Positions 1 to 7,329 of a stretch of 12,382 nt of DNA are shown one piece after another; the stretch's first letter is position 1, and each line of letters starts with the position of its first letter. The stretch is from Methanosphaera sp. (GTDB lineage Archaea; Methanobacteriota; Methanobacteria; Methanobacteriales; Methanobacteriaceae), in contig DUHK01000060.1 of assembly GCA_013330915.1 (NCBI GenBank), positions 1 through 12,382 on the forward strand, given 5' to 3'. The position numbers and the translations under genes are program-made. The notes under the pieces were generated by a model. It did not search any database, was not told the origin of the DNA, and was given only the letters and a program-made list of their open reading frames with translations.

Positions 1-318
1 TTGGTTCATATGGATTTTAATTTTATTAAACCAGTATATTTTGGTTATGATGTGGAAATTAGAACGTATATTACCAAAATTTCAAAAAGTTCCTTAACAC
101 TTTCACAGGAAGTTTGGCAAAACGGTCAATTAAGATTAAATGGTAACTGTGTGATGTTATATTATGATTATATTAAACAGGAAAGTAATTTAATACCTGA
201 TAATATCAGAAATAAATTGATGAATCATTTAATATCATCAAAAGAACTTGAAGAAAAAAACAGACTGGAAATGAAGAATAAAAAAGAAAATAAAAAAGAG
301 TTTGTTGAATCAGATTAA
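1..318 (+). CDS. Hot-dog fold thioesterase-like protein, 5'-truncated by the window edge
   Basis: This is the C-terminal 105 residues of a probable acyl-CoA thioesterase of the 4-hydroxybenzoyl-CoA thioesterase/YbgC type. The reading frame is open from the first base, and the initial TTG is more likely an internal Leu than a start. The visible stretch DFNFIKPVYFGYDVEIRTYI (about residues 5-24), followed by a serine-rich strand and a further strand ending NCVMLYYDY, matches the central and C-terminal strands of a hot-dog domain, where a 'dF.kP..fGd.vei' pattern is typical. The N-terminal part, which would carry the usual catalytic Asp and the long helix, lies outside the window, so activity cannot be judged. 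The last 25 or so residues are a Lys/Glu-rich tail unlike the core. The gene converges with the amidohydrolase gene, three bases between their stop codons. The family call is from pattern recognition only and the substrate is unknown. Confidence 0.6.
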   Translation: MVHMDFNFIKPVYFGYDVEIRTYITKISKSSLTLSQEVWQNGQLRLNGNCVMLYYDYIKQESNLIPDNIRNKLMNHLISSKELEEKNRLEMKNKKENKKEFVESD

Positions 319-333
319 TTATTACATCTGATT
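308..333. terminator. Stem-loop spanning two convergent stop codons
   Basis: AATCAGAT (308-315) and ATCTGATT (326-333) are perfect 8-bp inverted arms around a 10-base loop that contains the stop codons of both convergent genes. It could act as a bidirectional 3'-end hairpin or attenuate read-through. There is no T-tract directly after either arm, so function as a classical terminator is uncertain. Confidence 0.35.
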
Positions 334-1464
334 TCCCATTATAAAGTTCATTATATCTTCAGGAGATGATCTGTTTACAATGGATAGGTAAGGATCATCA
401 GATTTACGTTTTATTATTAAAATGTCCGATACATTTCCTTCTTTTATACTTATATCTTTACCCAATATTTTAAATCCATTGATTGTTGCCATTTTTAATA
501 TGTCATATGCTGTTATCTTGTTTTTATATGACCCGCGAACTGCCTTGAGTGTATATTCCATTTCTCTAAACATATCCGGCTGGTTAAACATCACATTATC
601 CGTTCCCAGTGCCACATCAATATCGTTTTCCACATATGCACTTACTGGTGGAACACCGACAGACAACATACCATTTGATCGTGGACATGCCACTACGACA
701 GGACTTGTTGCTTCCATCAACTCGAGGTCCTGCAGTATTGGATGAGTTGCATGTACAATTGTTGTAAATCCAGCTTTTAATGCTCGTTCTATTTCTGTTT
801 GATTTGTTAATTGTACGGATGTTTCTTGGAGTTCATAGTATTCTGCCACGTGTATTACCGCTAATTTGTCTTCCTGATTACAGACTTCAGCAATTTGAAG
901 CATTATTTCCGAATCAACATCTTGAACTCCACTTAATCCTATTCCATCACAATGCTGCAGTAACTCCCGTGTGATTAATCTTGCTTCTTCAGGTGTTGTT
1001 GATGGATCATAATATTTATCACTTCTTCCAAGAATGCAAGCGTTAATCGGTAGATCATATATTGCCTGTTTCAACAAGTTTATTCCTTTAATACCCCCTT
1101 CTCTGAAGTCAATAAACGTACTTGTTCCAGAATACAGCATTTCCTTTGCAGTTTCATGCATTGCATCTATTATTTCAGCATCGGATGCCTTTGAGAGTAT
1201 TTGATGTTTAAGTCCATGTGGTGGTTCAACCAGTTCTTTTATTGATAAACCATCACCGACATCCCTTGATATAGAGTCACCTATATGAATATGTGCATTT
1301 ATAAATGCAGGTAACACAATACAACCTGTGGCATCGATTATTTCACCATCTTCATCATTAGGTGATAGTTTAATTATACGTCCTTCATCGTTTATTATTA
1401 CATTTGTTTCTACTGCTTTTAGTGTATGTCCAGTTAAAACCAAACCATTCTTAATAGTTATCAT
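322..1464 (-). CDS. Metal-dependent amidohydrolase, deaminase-like (cytosine/SAH/guanine deaminase superfamily)
   Basis: This is a 380-residue member of the amidohydrolase superfamily (COG0402-like), which hydrolytically deaminates or dechlorinates nucleobase-like or adenosine-like substrates at a mononuclear metal site. Counting from the chosen start, the metal ligands are visible: HIH at 58-60 after the GCIVLPAFINAH strand, H205 in VIHVAE (the HxxE form typical of deaminases, E208), H238 in IVHATHP, and D289 in ALGTDN. CPRSNGMLSVG (260-270) resembles the substrate loop of guanine/SAH deaminases. I chose the ATG at 1464 because GAGATGAT, a good match to the archaeal SD, lies 7 bases upstream; the ATG at 1476 is inside that SD and would add only four residues (MILH). 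It follows carB with a 55-bp gap containing a T8 tract, so it may be a distal member of the carAB transcript or separate. The exact substrate cannot be read from the sequence. Confidence 0.8.
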   Translation of the reverse strand: MITIKNGLVLTGHTLKAVETNVIINDEGRIIKLSPNDEDGEIIDATGCIVLPAFINAHIHIGDSISRDVGDGLSIKELVEPPHGLKHQILSKASDAEIIDAMHETAKEMLYSGTSTFIDFREGGIKGINLLKQAIYDLPINACILGRSDKYYDPSTTPEEARLITRELLQHCDGIGLSGVQDVDSEIMLQIAEVCNQEDKLAVIHVAEYYELQETSVQLTNQTEIERALKAGFTTIVHATHPILQDLELMEATSPVVVACPRSNGMLSVGVPPVSAYVENDIDVALGTDNVMFNQPDMFREMEYTLKAVRGSYKNKITAYDILKMATINGFKILGKDISIKEGNVSDILIIKRKSDDPYLSIVNRSSPEDIMNFIMGNQM

Positions 1465-1479
1465 ATGTAAAATCATCTC

Positions 1480-1487
1480 AAAAAAAA
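1480..1487 (-). terminator. T8 tract between carB and the amidohydrolase gene
   Basis: On the minus strand a run of eight T follows the carB stop codon by about 33 bases and lies just upstream of the amidohydrolase SD. Oligo-T alone terminates archaeal RNA polymerase, so this may end part of the carAB transcript. TTTTATAA, about 5 bases upstream of the T run, looks TATA-like but is too near the start codon to be a convincing promoter. Confidence 0.35.
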
Positions 1488-1519
1488 GGTTATAAAAGGG
1501 AGGTTAATTATTAGAATGC

Positions 1520-4500
1520 TTATTCAGCATATTCATTTAATGATTTAACTGTTAGTTCACCATTACTTGCTTCTTCAATAGCTTTTAATACTGCATTTGC
1601 AGCTGCAATGGTGGTTACATATGGAATACCCAATTCTACAGCCAATCTTCTAATAATATATCCGTCATCGGCGGATTGTTTACCACTAGGAGTATTGATT
1701 AAGAATGCAACTTCCCCATTGAGCATTGCATCTCTGATATTAGGAGAACCTTGACTTACTTTCCTGATGATATTCATGTCAACATCATCCACTGCTTCGG
1801 CAGTTCCTTTAGTAGCAATTAAGTCAAAGCCCAATTCTTTGGCTTTTTTAGCGATTGGTGCAATTTTTGGTTTATCCAAATCACGTACACTAATGAATAT
1901 TTTACCTTCTGTAGGTAAATTATTGCTTGCTGACAATTGTGATTTATAATATGCTAAACCAAAGTTTTTGTCTATACCCATTGTTTCCCCAGTGGATTTC
2001 ATTTCAGGACCTAAAACGGAATCGGATTTAGGGATTTTAAGGAATGGGAATACTGATTCTTTAACAGCAACGTGTTTGATGTCAGCATAGTTTACTAAAT
2101 CAAAGTCTGAAAGTTTTGCACCTAACATTATTTTTGAAGCTATTTTTGCAATCGGAATTCCTATTGCTTTACTTACAAATGGAACTGTACGACTAGCCCT
2201 TGGGTTTGCTTCAATAATGTATAATTTTGGTTCAGGTTCCATCTTAATAGCATATTGTATGTTAATTAAACCAACAACTCCAAGTTTTAATGCTAATTTT
2301 CTGGTGTAGTCCTCAACTTGATCAATTATTTCTTTTGATACAGATTGTGGAGGAATTACACATGCTGAATCACCGGAGTGAATTCCTGCTTCTTCGATAT
2401 GTTCCATTATTCCGCATACATATACATCTTCACCGTCACATAATGCATCCACATCCAGTTCAATGGAATCTTCTAGGAACTTATCAACAAGAATTGGATG
2501 TTCTTTGGATACTTTTACGGCTTCTTTCATATATTCTTCAAGTTCATTGTCATCATAGACTATTTCCATTGCACGTCCACCAAGTACGTATGATGGTCTG
2601 ACCAATACAGGGAAACCTATGGAATGAGCTGCATCCCTTGCTTCATCAAATGAATTTGCAATACCGTAATCTGCCTGTGGAATTCCCAGTTCATTAAGTA
2701 CTTCAGTGAATTGTTCCCTGTCTTCCACCATGTCAATACTTTCAAACGGAGTACCGAGTATTTTAATTCCTGCTTTGTTAAGACTTTCTGCAAGGTTTAT
2801 TGATGTTTGTCCACCAAATTGAACGATTACTCCATCAGGTTTTTCTTGTTCCAATACTGCTAATACATCTTCTTTTGTTAATGGTTCGAAGTATAGTCTA
2901 TCTGAAATGTCATAATCAGTACTTACTGTTTCGGGGTTATTGTTAATAAGTATTGTTTCAACATTTTCATCTTTTAGTGCCAGTGCTGCATGTACACAAC
3001 AGTAATCAAATTCTATTCCCTGACCGATTCTGATTGGACCTGCACCAAGAACTGCTATTTTTTTATTGTCTGATGTTTTCATGTCTGATGGGGAATCGTA
3101 TGTTCCGTAGTAGTATGGTGTTTTTGCTTCAAATTCGGCCGCACATGTATCAACCATTTTATATTCTGGTGCAAGATTTATTGCATGGCGAGCTTCTGAA
3201 ACTTCATCTTCTGTTAAATCCAACAGTTCACCTAAACGTTTATCAGAGAAACCGTACTGTTTGATTTTTCTAAACATTTTTTCGTCTTTGAGAATATCCG
3301 CACCGGTTTCTTGTATATAATTTTCACAATCGACTATGCTTTTTATTTTGTTTAGGAAGAACGGACTGATTTTTGTGATGTCTGCTAATTCTTGGATGTC
3401 CCTTCCATCCTTAATTGCTGAGTAAATATGGAATAATCTTTGGTCTGTTGCATGTTCAAGGTCATAGTCAGTGTATTGGGTGTATTCGAATGCTTCCTGA
3501 TCAATATCTAAAGAACGTATTGCTTTTTGTAATGATTCTTCAATTGTTCTACCGATGGACATTACTTCACCGGTAGATTGCATTTGCACTCCTAATTCAC
3601 CGGAACTGGTTTTAAATTTATCAAACGGCCATCTAGGTACTTTAGTAATAACATAATCCACAGCAGGTTCGAATGATGCTGGAGTCTCTTTGGTAATATC
3701 ATTTCTGATTTCATCCAGAGTCATACCCAATGCAATTTTTGAAGATACCTTTGCAATTGAGTAACCTGTTGCTTTACTTGCCAGTGCACTACTTCTACTT
3801 ACCCTAGGGTTTACTTCAATTACTTTATATTCCCTGGTTTCTGGATGTAGAGCAAATTGGATGTTACATCCACCCTGAATACCTAATGCTTTGATGATTT
3901 TGATTGATGCATTTCTTAGTTTTTGGTTGTCTTCATCGGATAATGTTTGTGTCGGTGCAACTACAATACTTTCTCCAGTGTGTATTCCCATAGCATCTAC
4001 ATTTTCCATGTTACAAACAATTATACATGAATCGTTTTTATCACGCATTACTTCATATTCTATTTCCTGCCATCCAAGAACTGATTCATCTATCAATACC
4101 TGGTCGTTGAAACTCATATCCAATCCATGAATAACGATTTCTTCAAATTCTTTTTTATTGTTTGCAATACCTCCACCAGTACCTCCAAGAGTAAATCCAG
4201 GTCTTACAATTACAGGAAAACCAATGTCTTCAACAGCTTGGAATGCTTCTTCCAAGGAATTTACTGCATGACACTTAGGTATAGGTTCATTTAATCTATC
4301 CATAAATTCTGCAAACAAATCTCTGTCTTCTACATCTTTAATTGTTTGAATTGGTGATCCGAGTACTTTAATTCCGTCAAGTGCACCCATTTTGTCAAGG
4401 TCTACTGCAATATTTAAACCTGTTTGTCCACCCATTGTCGGTAATATTGCATCCACCTGCTCTTTTTCTATGATTTTTGCAACTATCTCTGCTGTTAAAG

Positions 4501-4702
4501 GTTCCACATATACTTTATCTGCAGAATCTATATCAGTCTGTATTGTTGCAGGGTTACTGTTAACTAGTACCGTTTCAATATTTTCTTCACGTAAAGATTT
4601 ACATGCTTGTGAACCTGAATAATCAAACTCTGCTGCTTGTCCAATTTGAATAGGTCCTGATCCAATAATTAATACTTTTTTAATACTTTCATCCTTTGGC
4701 AT
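1520..4702 (-). CDS. carB: Carbamoyl-phosphate synthase large subunit
   Basis: At 1060 residues this is a full-length single-chain CarB (the family is usually about 1050-1080). It uses ammonia from CarA, bicarbonate and two ATP to make carbamoyl phosphate for pyrimidine and arginine synthesis in the cytoplasm. The internal duplication is plain. The N-terminal half opens with IGSGPIQIGQAAEFDYSG and the second half with LGAGPIRIGQGIEFDYCC. Each half has an ATP-grasp with the metal-binding strand (VIEVNPRVSRSSALASKATG near residue 290; IIEANPRASRTVPFVSKAIG near 835), and an oligomerisation region lies between. From about residue 930 (KIFISVRDLDK) there is an MGS-like allosteric domain. The ATG has AGGAG 7 bases upstream. 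It lies 25 bp after carA on the same strand, consistent with a carAB operon. No frameshift or missing key motif was seen. Confidence 0.97.
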   Translation of the reverse strand: MPKDESIKKVLIIGSGPIQIGQAAEFDYSGSQACKSLREENIETVLVNSNPATIQTDIDSADKVYVEPLTAEIVAKIIEKEQVDAILPTMGGQTGLNIAVDLDKMGALDGIKVLGSPIQTIKDVEDRDLFAEFMDRLNEPIPKCHAVNSLEEAFQAVEDIGFPVIVRPGFTLGGTGGGIANNKKEFEEIVIHGLDMSFNDQVLIDESVLGWQEIEYEVMRDKNDSCIIVCNMENVDAMGIHTGESIVVAPTQTLSDEDNQKLRNASIKIIKALGIQGGCNIQFALHPETREYKVIEVNPRVSRSSALASKATGYSIAKVSSKIALGMTLDEIRNDITKETPASFEPAVDYVITKVPRWPFDKFKTSSGELGVQMQSTGEVMSIGRTIEESLQKAIRSLDIDQEAFEYTQYTDYDLEHATDQRLFHIYSAIKDGRDIQELADITKISPFFLNKIKSIVDCENYIQETGADILKDEKMFRKIKQYGFSDKRLGELLDLTEDEVSEARHAINLAPEYKMVDTCAAEFEAKTPYYYGTYDSPSDMKTSDNKKIAVLGAGPIRIGQGIEFDYCCVHAALALKDENVETILINNNPETVSTDYDISDRLYFEPLTKEDVLAVLEQEKPDGVIVQFGGQTSINLAESLNKAGIKILGTPFESIDMVEDREQFTEVLNELGIPQADYGIANSFDEARDAAHSIGFPVLVRPSYVLGGRAMEIVYDDNELEEYMKEAVKVSKEHPILVDKFLEDSIELDVDALCDGEDVYVCGIMEHIEEAGIHSGDSACVIPPQSVSKEIIDQVEDYTRKLALKLGVVGLINIQYAIKMEPEPKLYIIEANPRASRTVPFVSKAIGIPIAKIASKIMLGAKLSDFDLVNYADIKHVAVKESVFPFLKIPKSDSVLGPEMKSTGETMGIDKNFGLAYYKSQLSASNNLPTEGKIFISVRDLDKPKIAPIAKKAKELGFDLIATKGTAEAVDDVDMNIIRKVSQGSPNIRDAMLNGEVAFLINTPSGKQSADDGYIIRRLAVELGIPYVTTIAAANAVLKAIEEASNGELTVKSLNEYAE

Positions 4703-4727
4703 TTTTTTAACTCCTGAAAAAAATAGT

Positions 4728-5825
4728 TTAATTTATCTTCCCCTTATATTCTTTAATCGTGTTTACAAAATTGTCAAAGAATACTTTAGAATCATGTGGC
4801 CCCGGTCCTGCTTCTGGGTGGTATTGAATACAAGAAATAGGTAATGTTTTGTGTTTTATAGCTTCTGGTGTTCCATCGTTTAAATTGATTTGAGTAATTT
4901 CCAAATCAGTTTCGTCAATAGAATCAGCATCAATTGAAAAACTGTGATTTTGTGATGTCATGTACACTCTTCCAGTTTTTAAATCCTGAACAGGTTGATT
5001 TGATCCTCTGTGTCCAAATTTCATTTTAAATATTTTGGCACCAAAGGTTAATGCGATTATCTGTTGACCTAAACAAATTCCTGCAATAGGCATCTTTTGT
5101 GATATTTCCTTTATAGTATCCTGAATTTTTTCTACGTTTTCAGGATTTCCAGGCCCACTTGATACCAGTACACCATCAACATCCAAATCATATATCTCTT
5201 GAGCACTGGTAGTTGCAGGAACCACAATTACCCCAACGTCTTGTGCAATTAAATGATCGGTAATATTCTTTTTAACACCACAATCCAATACTGCAACATT
5301 ATATTCTTTTCTTTCCTGTAGAACTTTAGGTTCTTTGACTGTGACCTTTTCTACAAGATTCATTTCTTCAAGACGTGGTTGTTCTTCCAGCATTTTAAGC
5401 AATTCTTCATCACTAACATCAACATTAGCAACAATTGCTTTCATTGAACCCAATTCTCTGATTTTTAATGTTAATGCTCTTGTATCTATTCCACTAATTC
5501 CAGGAACATCATATTCTTCTAAAAATTCGGATAATGATTTTTCAGATTTTGGATGACAAGGTTCATTACAAACTTGTCTTACCACATATGCTTCAGCCTT
5601 TATTCCTTCTGATTGATACCATTCAGAAGATACTCCATAATTTCCTTCTAAGGGATATGTTGACATCAGTATCTGACCTTTAAAAGAAGGATCAGTTAAT
5701 GCTGCAACATAACCTGTCATTGAGGTTGAAAATACAATTTCTCCAGCCTTAATTGTTTCTGCTCCGAAACCTTCACCTTCTAAAATTGTACCGTCTTCCA
5801 ACGCTAATTTTGCAGTTCTTATCAT
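4728..5825 (-). CDS. carA: Carbamoyl-phosphate synthase small (glutaminase) subunit
   Basis: This is a 365-residue glutamine amidotransferase subunit that hydrolyses glutamine and channels ammonia to CarB. Residues 1-140 form the CPSase small-chain N-terminal domain, with FSTSMTGYVAALTDPSFKGQ and PLEGNYG typical of it. Residues 175-360 form a class I glutaminase: VLDCGVKKNI, then the nucleophile Cys251 in GICLGQQ, with catalytic His336 and Glu338 in YHPEAGPGPHDS. GHRGSNQPV (271-279) is also characteristic. Length is normal. It is the first gene of the carAB pair. The SD upstream of the ATG is poor (GGGGTT about 6 bases away), unlike carB, and the leader contains an inverted repeat, so translation or transcription may be regulated there. 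Confidence 0.97.
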   Translation of the reverse strand: MIRTAKLALEDGTILEGEGFGAETIKAGEIVFSTSMTGYVAALTDPSFKGQILMSTYPLEGNYGVSSEWYQSEGIKAEAYVVRQVCNEPCHPKSEKSLSEFLEEYDVPGISGIDTRALTLKIRELGSMKAIVANVDVSDEELLKMLEEQPRLEEMNLVEKVTVKEPKVLQERKEYNVAVLDCGVKKNITDHLIAQDVGVIVVPATTSAQEIYDLDVDGVLVSSGPGNPENVEKIQDTIKEISQKMPIAGICLGQQIIALTFGAKIFKMKFGHRGSNQPVQDLKTGRVYMTSQNHSFSIDADSIDETDLEITQINLNDGTPEAIKHKTLPISCIQYHPEAGPGPHDSKVFFDNFVNTIKEYKGKIN

Positions 5826-5851
5826 CTTTTAACCCCGATTAATTTTTAATA

Positions 5852-5872
5852 AGATACTGTATTAATGTATCT
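5852..5872. promoter_or_regulatory. 21-bp imperfect palindrome in the carA leader
   Basis: The sequence is a dyad with perfect 6-base outer arms AGATAC/GTATCT; 8 of 10 position pairs match around the central base. It lies 27-47 bases upstream of the carA ATG and downstream of the best TATA candidate, so it would be in the 5' leader. It could be an operator for a dimeric regulator or a weak RNA hairpin. Function is inferred from position and symmetry only. Confidence 0.4.
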
Positions 5873-5946
5873 GCATCATTTATCAGTTAATAATCAAATA
5901 GATAGTGAATAACTTGTTGAAAATAATATTTTTTCCATAATACAGC

Positions 5947-5954
5947 CATATAAA
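5947..5954 (-). promoter_or_regulatory. Candidate carAB TATA box
   Basis: On the minus strand an A-rich BRE-like stretch is followed by TTTATATG, close to the methanogen box A consensus TTTATATA. Transcription would start about 25 bases downstream near 5926, giving a leader of roughly 100 nt to carA. It is the best of several AT-rich candidates. Confidence 0.4.
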
Positions 5955-6146
5955 TTTTTATTCATAAAAAAAGAATTCAAACAATGAATAATTAAAAATT
6001 AAACACATAATCCTTTTTAAATTAATTAATAAAAATTAATATGAATTTTTTTAAAGAATAAAACAATTATTTAACCATATTATAAAATATTATTCTTAAA
6101 ATTATCACTTGTCCATCCCTAATATTTATATATTGAACTTAATAAT

Positions 6147-6154
6147 AAAAAAAA
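6147..6154 (-). terminator. T8 tract downstream of the acetyltransferase gene
   Basis: A run of eight T on the minus strand begins about 33 bases past the stop codon of the acetyltransferase gene, a usual form of archaeal intrinsic terminator. Confidence 0.45.
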
Positions 6155-6187
6155 GTTACGGAAAAATATAGCCGACTAAAATAATAA

Positions 6188-6625
6188 TCAACAATCATCT
6201 TTCCTGTATTGCATTATTATGGCAGATTCACCATCACCATAATAATCATCTTCTTCCCTGACTTTAACAAAACCGTGTTTTAAATAAAAATTAATGGCAT
6301 GAGTATTTGATTTTCTAACTTCCAATCCAATTACATTAATATTATTTGAAAAAAAGATCTGTAATGTTTTTTCCAACAACAATGAACCGACATGCATGTT
6401 TCTATAATTAGAATTTACAGCTATAGCAATAATATGACCCTTACCTTCCCTAATCCAGAAAATGACATAGCCCACAACATGCCTGCCCAGTTCTGCAACG
6501 GCAAATCCTGCCCCACCCTGATGTAATTTTATTAGAATATCAACAGGATAGGGGTCAGGAAATGCCTCATATTCAATTGCTAAAACATCATCAATATCGG
6601 ACAATCTAAAATCTCTGATAATCAT
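6188..6625 (-). CDS. GNAT-family N-acetyltransferase, RimI/Ard1-like
   Basis: This is a 145-residue GNAT protein likely to transfer acetyl from acetyl-CoA to a protein N-terminus. The order of motifs fits archaeal RimI/Ard1: N-terminal IRDFRLSDIDDVLAIEYEAF, the beta4 strand HIIAIAVNSNYR, the acetyl-CoA pyrophosphate loop at 75-80, LEVRKSNTHAINFYLKHGF (101-119), and YYGDGESAIIMQY (128-140), which resembles the YY.DGE.A motif of archaeal N-terminal acetyltransferases. The pyrophosphate loop reads RNMHVG, so the first Gly of the usual R/Q-x-x-G-x-G/A is His. I chose the ATG at 6625; an in-frame GTG at 6634 would add three residues, and neither has a strong SD. It is a single gene, divergent from the UPF0146 gene. 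It could also acetylate small molecules. Confidence 0.75.
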   Translation of the reverse strand: MIIRDFRLSDIDDVLAIEYEAFPDPYPVDILIKLHQGGAGFAVAELGRHVVGYVIFWIREGKGHIIAIAVNSNYRNMHVGSLLLEKTLQIFFSNNINVIGLEVRKSNTHAINFYLKHGFVKVREEDDYYGDGESAIIMQYRKDDC

Positions 6626-6670
6626 AATATGCACTTTTGCTTTGTAAAATACTTGAAAAACTATACATTA

Positions 6671-6679
6671 TTATATTTA
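6671..6679 (-). promoter_or_regulatory. Candidate TATA box of the acetyltransferase gene
   Basis: TAAATATAA on the minus strand lies about 46-54 bases upstream of the ATG. A start about 25 bases downstream would leave a leader of roughly 25 nt. AT-rich surroundings make this tentative. Confidence 0.3.
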
Positions 6680-6829
6680 CACATCAATTAATAATTTACT
6701 AAAAATTACCTTTATAGAAGTATGTTGTAAAACCTGCTAAAAAATTAACCAAATTAGAAATAAAAAGCTTAACACAAAGTTATGGAAAATTAATTAATTT
6801 TTTTTGATGTGATGATAAAAAGAATGAAA

Positions 6830-6838
6830 TTATAAATT
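6830..6838 (+). promoter_or_regulatory. Candidate TATA box for the UPF0146-ATPase pair
   Basis: TTATAAATT is the clearest TATA-like element upstream of the UPF0146 gene, predicting a start near 6860 and a leader of about 58 nt. A second possibility is ACATAAAAATA at 6860-6870. The start codon at 6918 is preceded by GTGA, part of the GGTGA form of the archaeal SD. Confidence 0.3.
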
Positions 6839-6917
6839 AGAAAATCATAACTAATAGAATACATAAAAATACAATTATTATTGTAAATTATTAAAAAAAA
6901 TGATAAAGTGAATAAAC

Positions 6918-7328
6918 ATGAGCAGTGTTTGGTCTAATTTTACTGAGTACATTATTAATAATTATTATAATAGCCATAAAATAGTTGAGGTAGGAGTTGG
7001 AAAAATAGTTGAACCAAGTAATATTCTTAAAGAGAACCTGCCCAAGACTGAAATTTTACTGGTGGATATTTATCCTTCCAACAATGAAATCATAAAGGAT
7101 GACATTACTAATCCAACAGACAACATTTATGAAAATGCTGATTTGATTTATTCAATAAGACCTCCGGAAGAATTACAAAGAGACATTTTGAATTTAGGAT
7201 TGAAATACAAGTCAGACATAATCATAAAGCCATTTTTTACGGAAGAAATTAATTACAACCTTCAGAAAAAATTAAATTTGGTGAATTATAAAAGAACTGC
7301 TTTTTATTTACATAAAGAGAGTAGATAA
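6918..7328 (+). CDS. UPF0146 family protein, Rossmann/methyltransferase-like
   Basis: This 136-residue protein matches the archaeal UPF0146 family, which has no established function. A glycine-rich loop IVEVGVGK (about 22-29) followed by LLVDIYPS (about 49-56) resembles the SAM-binding first and second strands of class I methyltransferases. ADLIYSIRPPEELQ (about 75-88) is the hallmark segment of the family. The protein is much shorter than a normal methyltransferase, so it may be a minimal Rossmann domain that does not catalyse methylation. The ATG follows AAGTGAATAAAC, giving a GTGA-type SD. Its stop codon is separated from the ATPase start by a single base, so the two are almost certainly cotranscribed and translationally coupled. 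From memory, M. thermautotrophicus has UPF0146 (MTH_1000) in the same neighbourhood, suggesting conserved linkage. Confidence 0.85.
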   Translation: MSSVWSNFTEYIINNYYNSHKIVEVGVGKIVEPSNILKENLPKTEILLVDIYPSNNEIIKDDITNPTDNIYENADLIYSIRPPEELQRDILNLGLKYKSDIIIKPFFTEEINYNLQKKLNLVNYKRTAFYLHKESR

Positions 7329-7329
7329 A

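Larger units (their letters stand above)
5826..6187. other. AT-rich intergenic region between rimI-like gene and carA
   Basis: This 362-bp stretch has no credible ORF. It holds the T8 end signal of the acetyltransferase gene (6147-6154, minus strand), a TATA-like box for carAB (5947-5954) and the carA leader dyad (5852-5872). A second TATA-like run (about 6120-6132, minus strand) could serve as an upstream promoter, but the extreme AT content makes chance matches likely. I found no tRNA, C/D sRNA or long repeat here. Confidence 0.6.

Noticed and set aside
1474..1476. Upstream ATG as start of the amidohydrolase
   Set aside because: It lies inside the GAGATGAT SD of the ATG at 1464, which begins the family-typical MITIKNG strand.
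6001..6120. AT-rich runs with repeated TTAATTAAT-like units that look like a repeat or origin
   Set aside because: The units are short, irregular and expected from composition; there is no conserved mini-origin box or neighbouring orc1/cdc6 gene.
6810..6816. GTGATGA resembling a box C upstream of the UPF0146 gene
   Set aside because: No CUGA box D or D' at a suitable distance before the gene and no terminal stem; the surrounding DNA is plain AT-rich.
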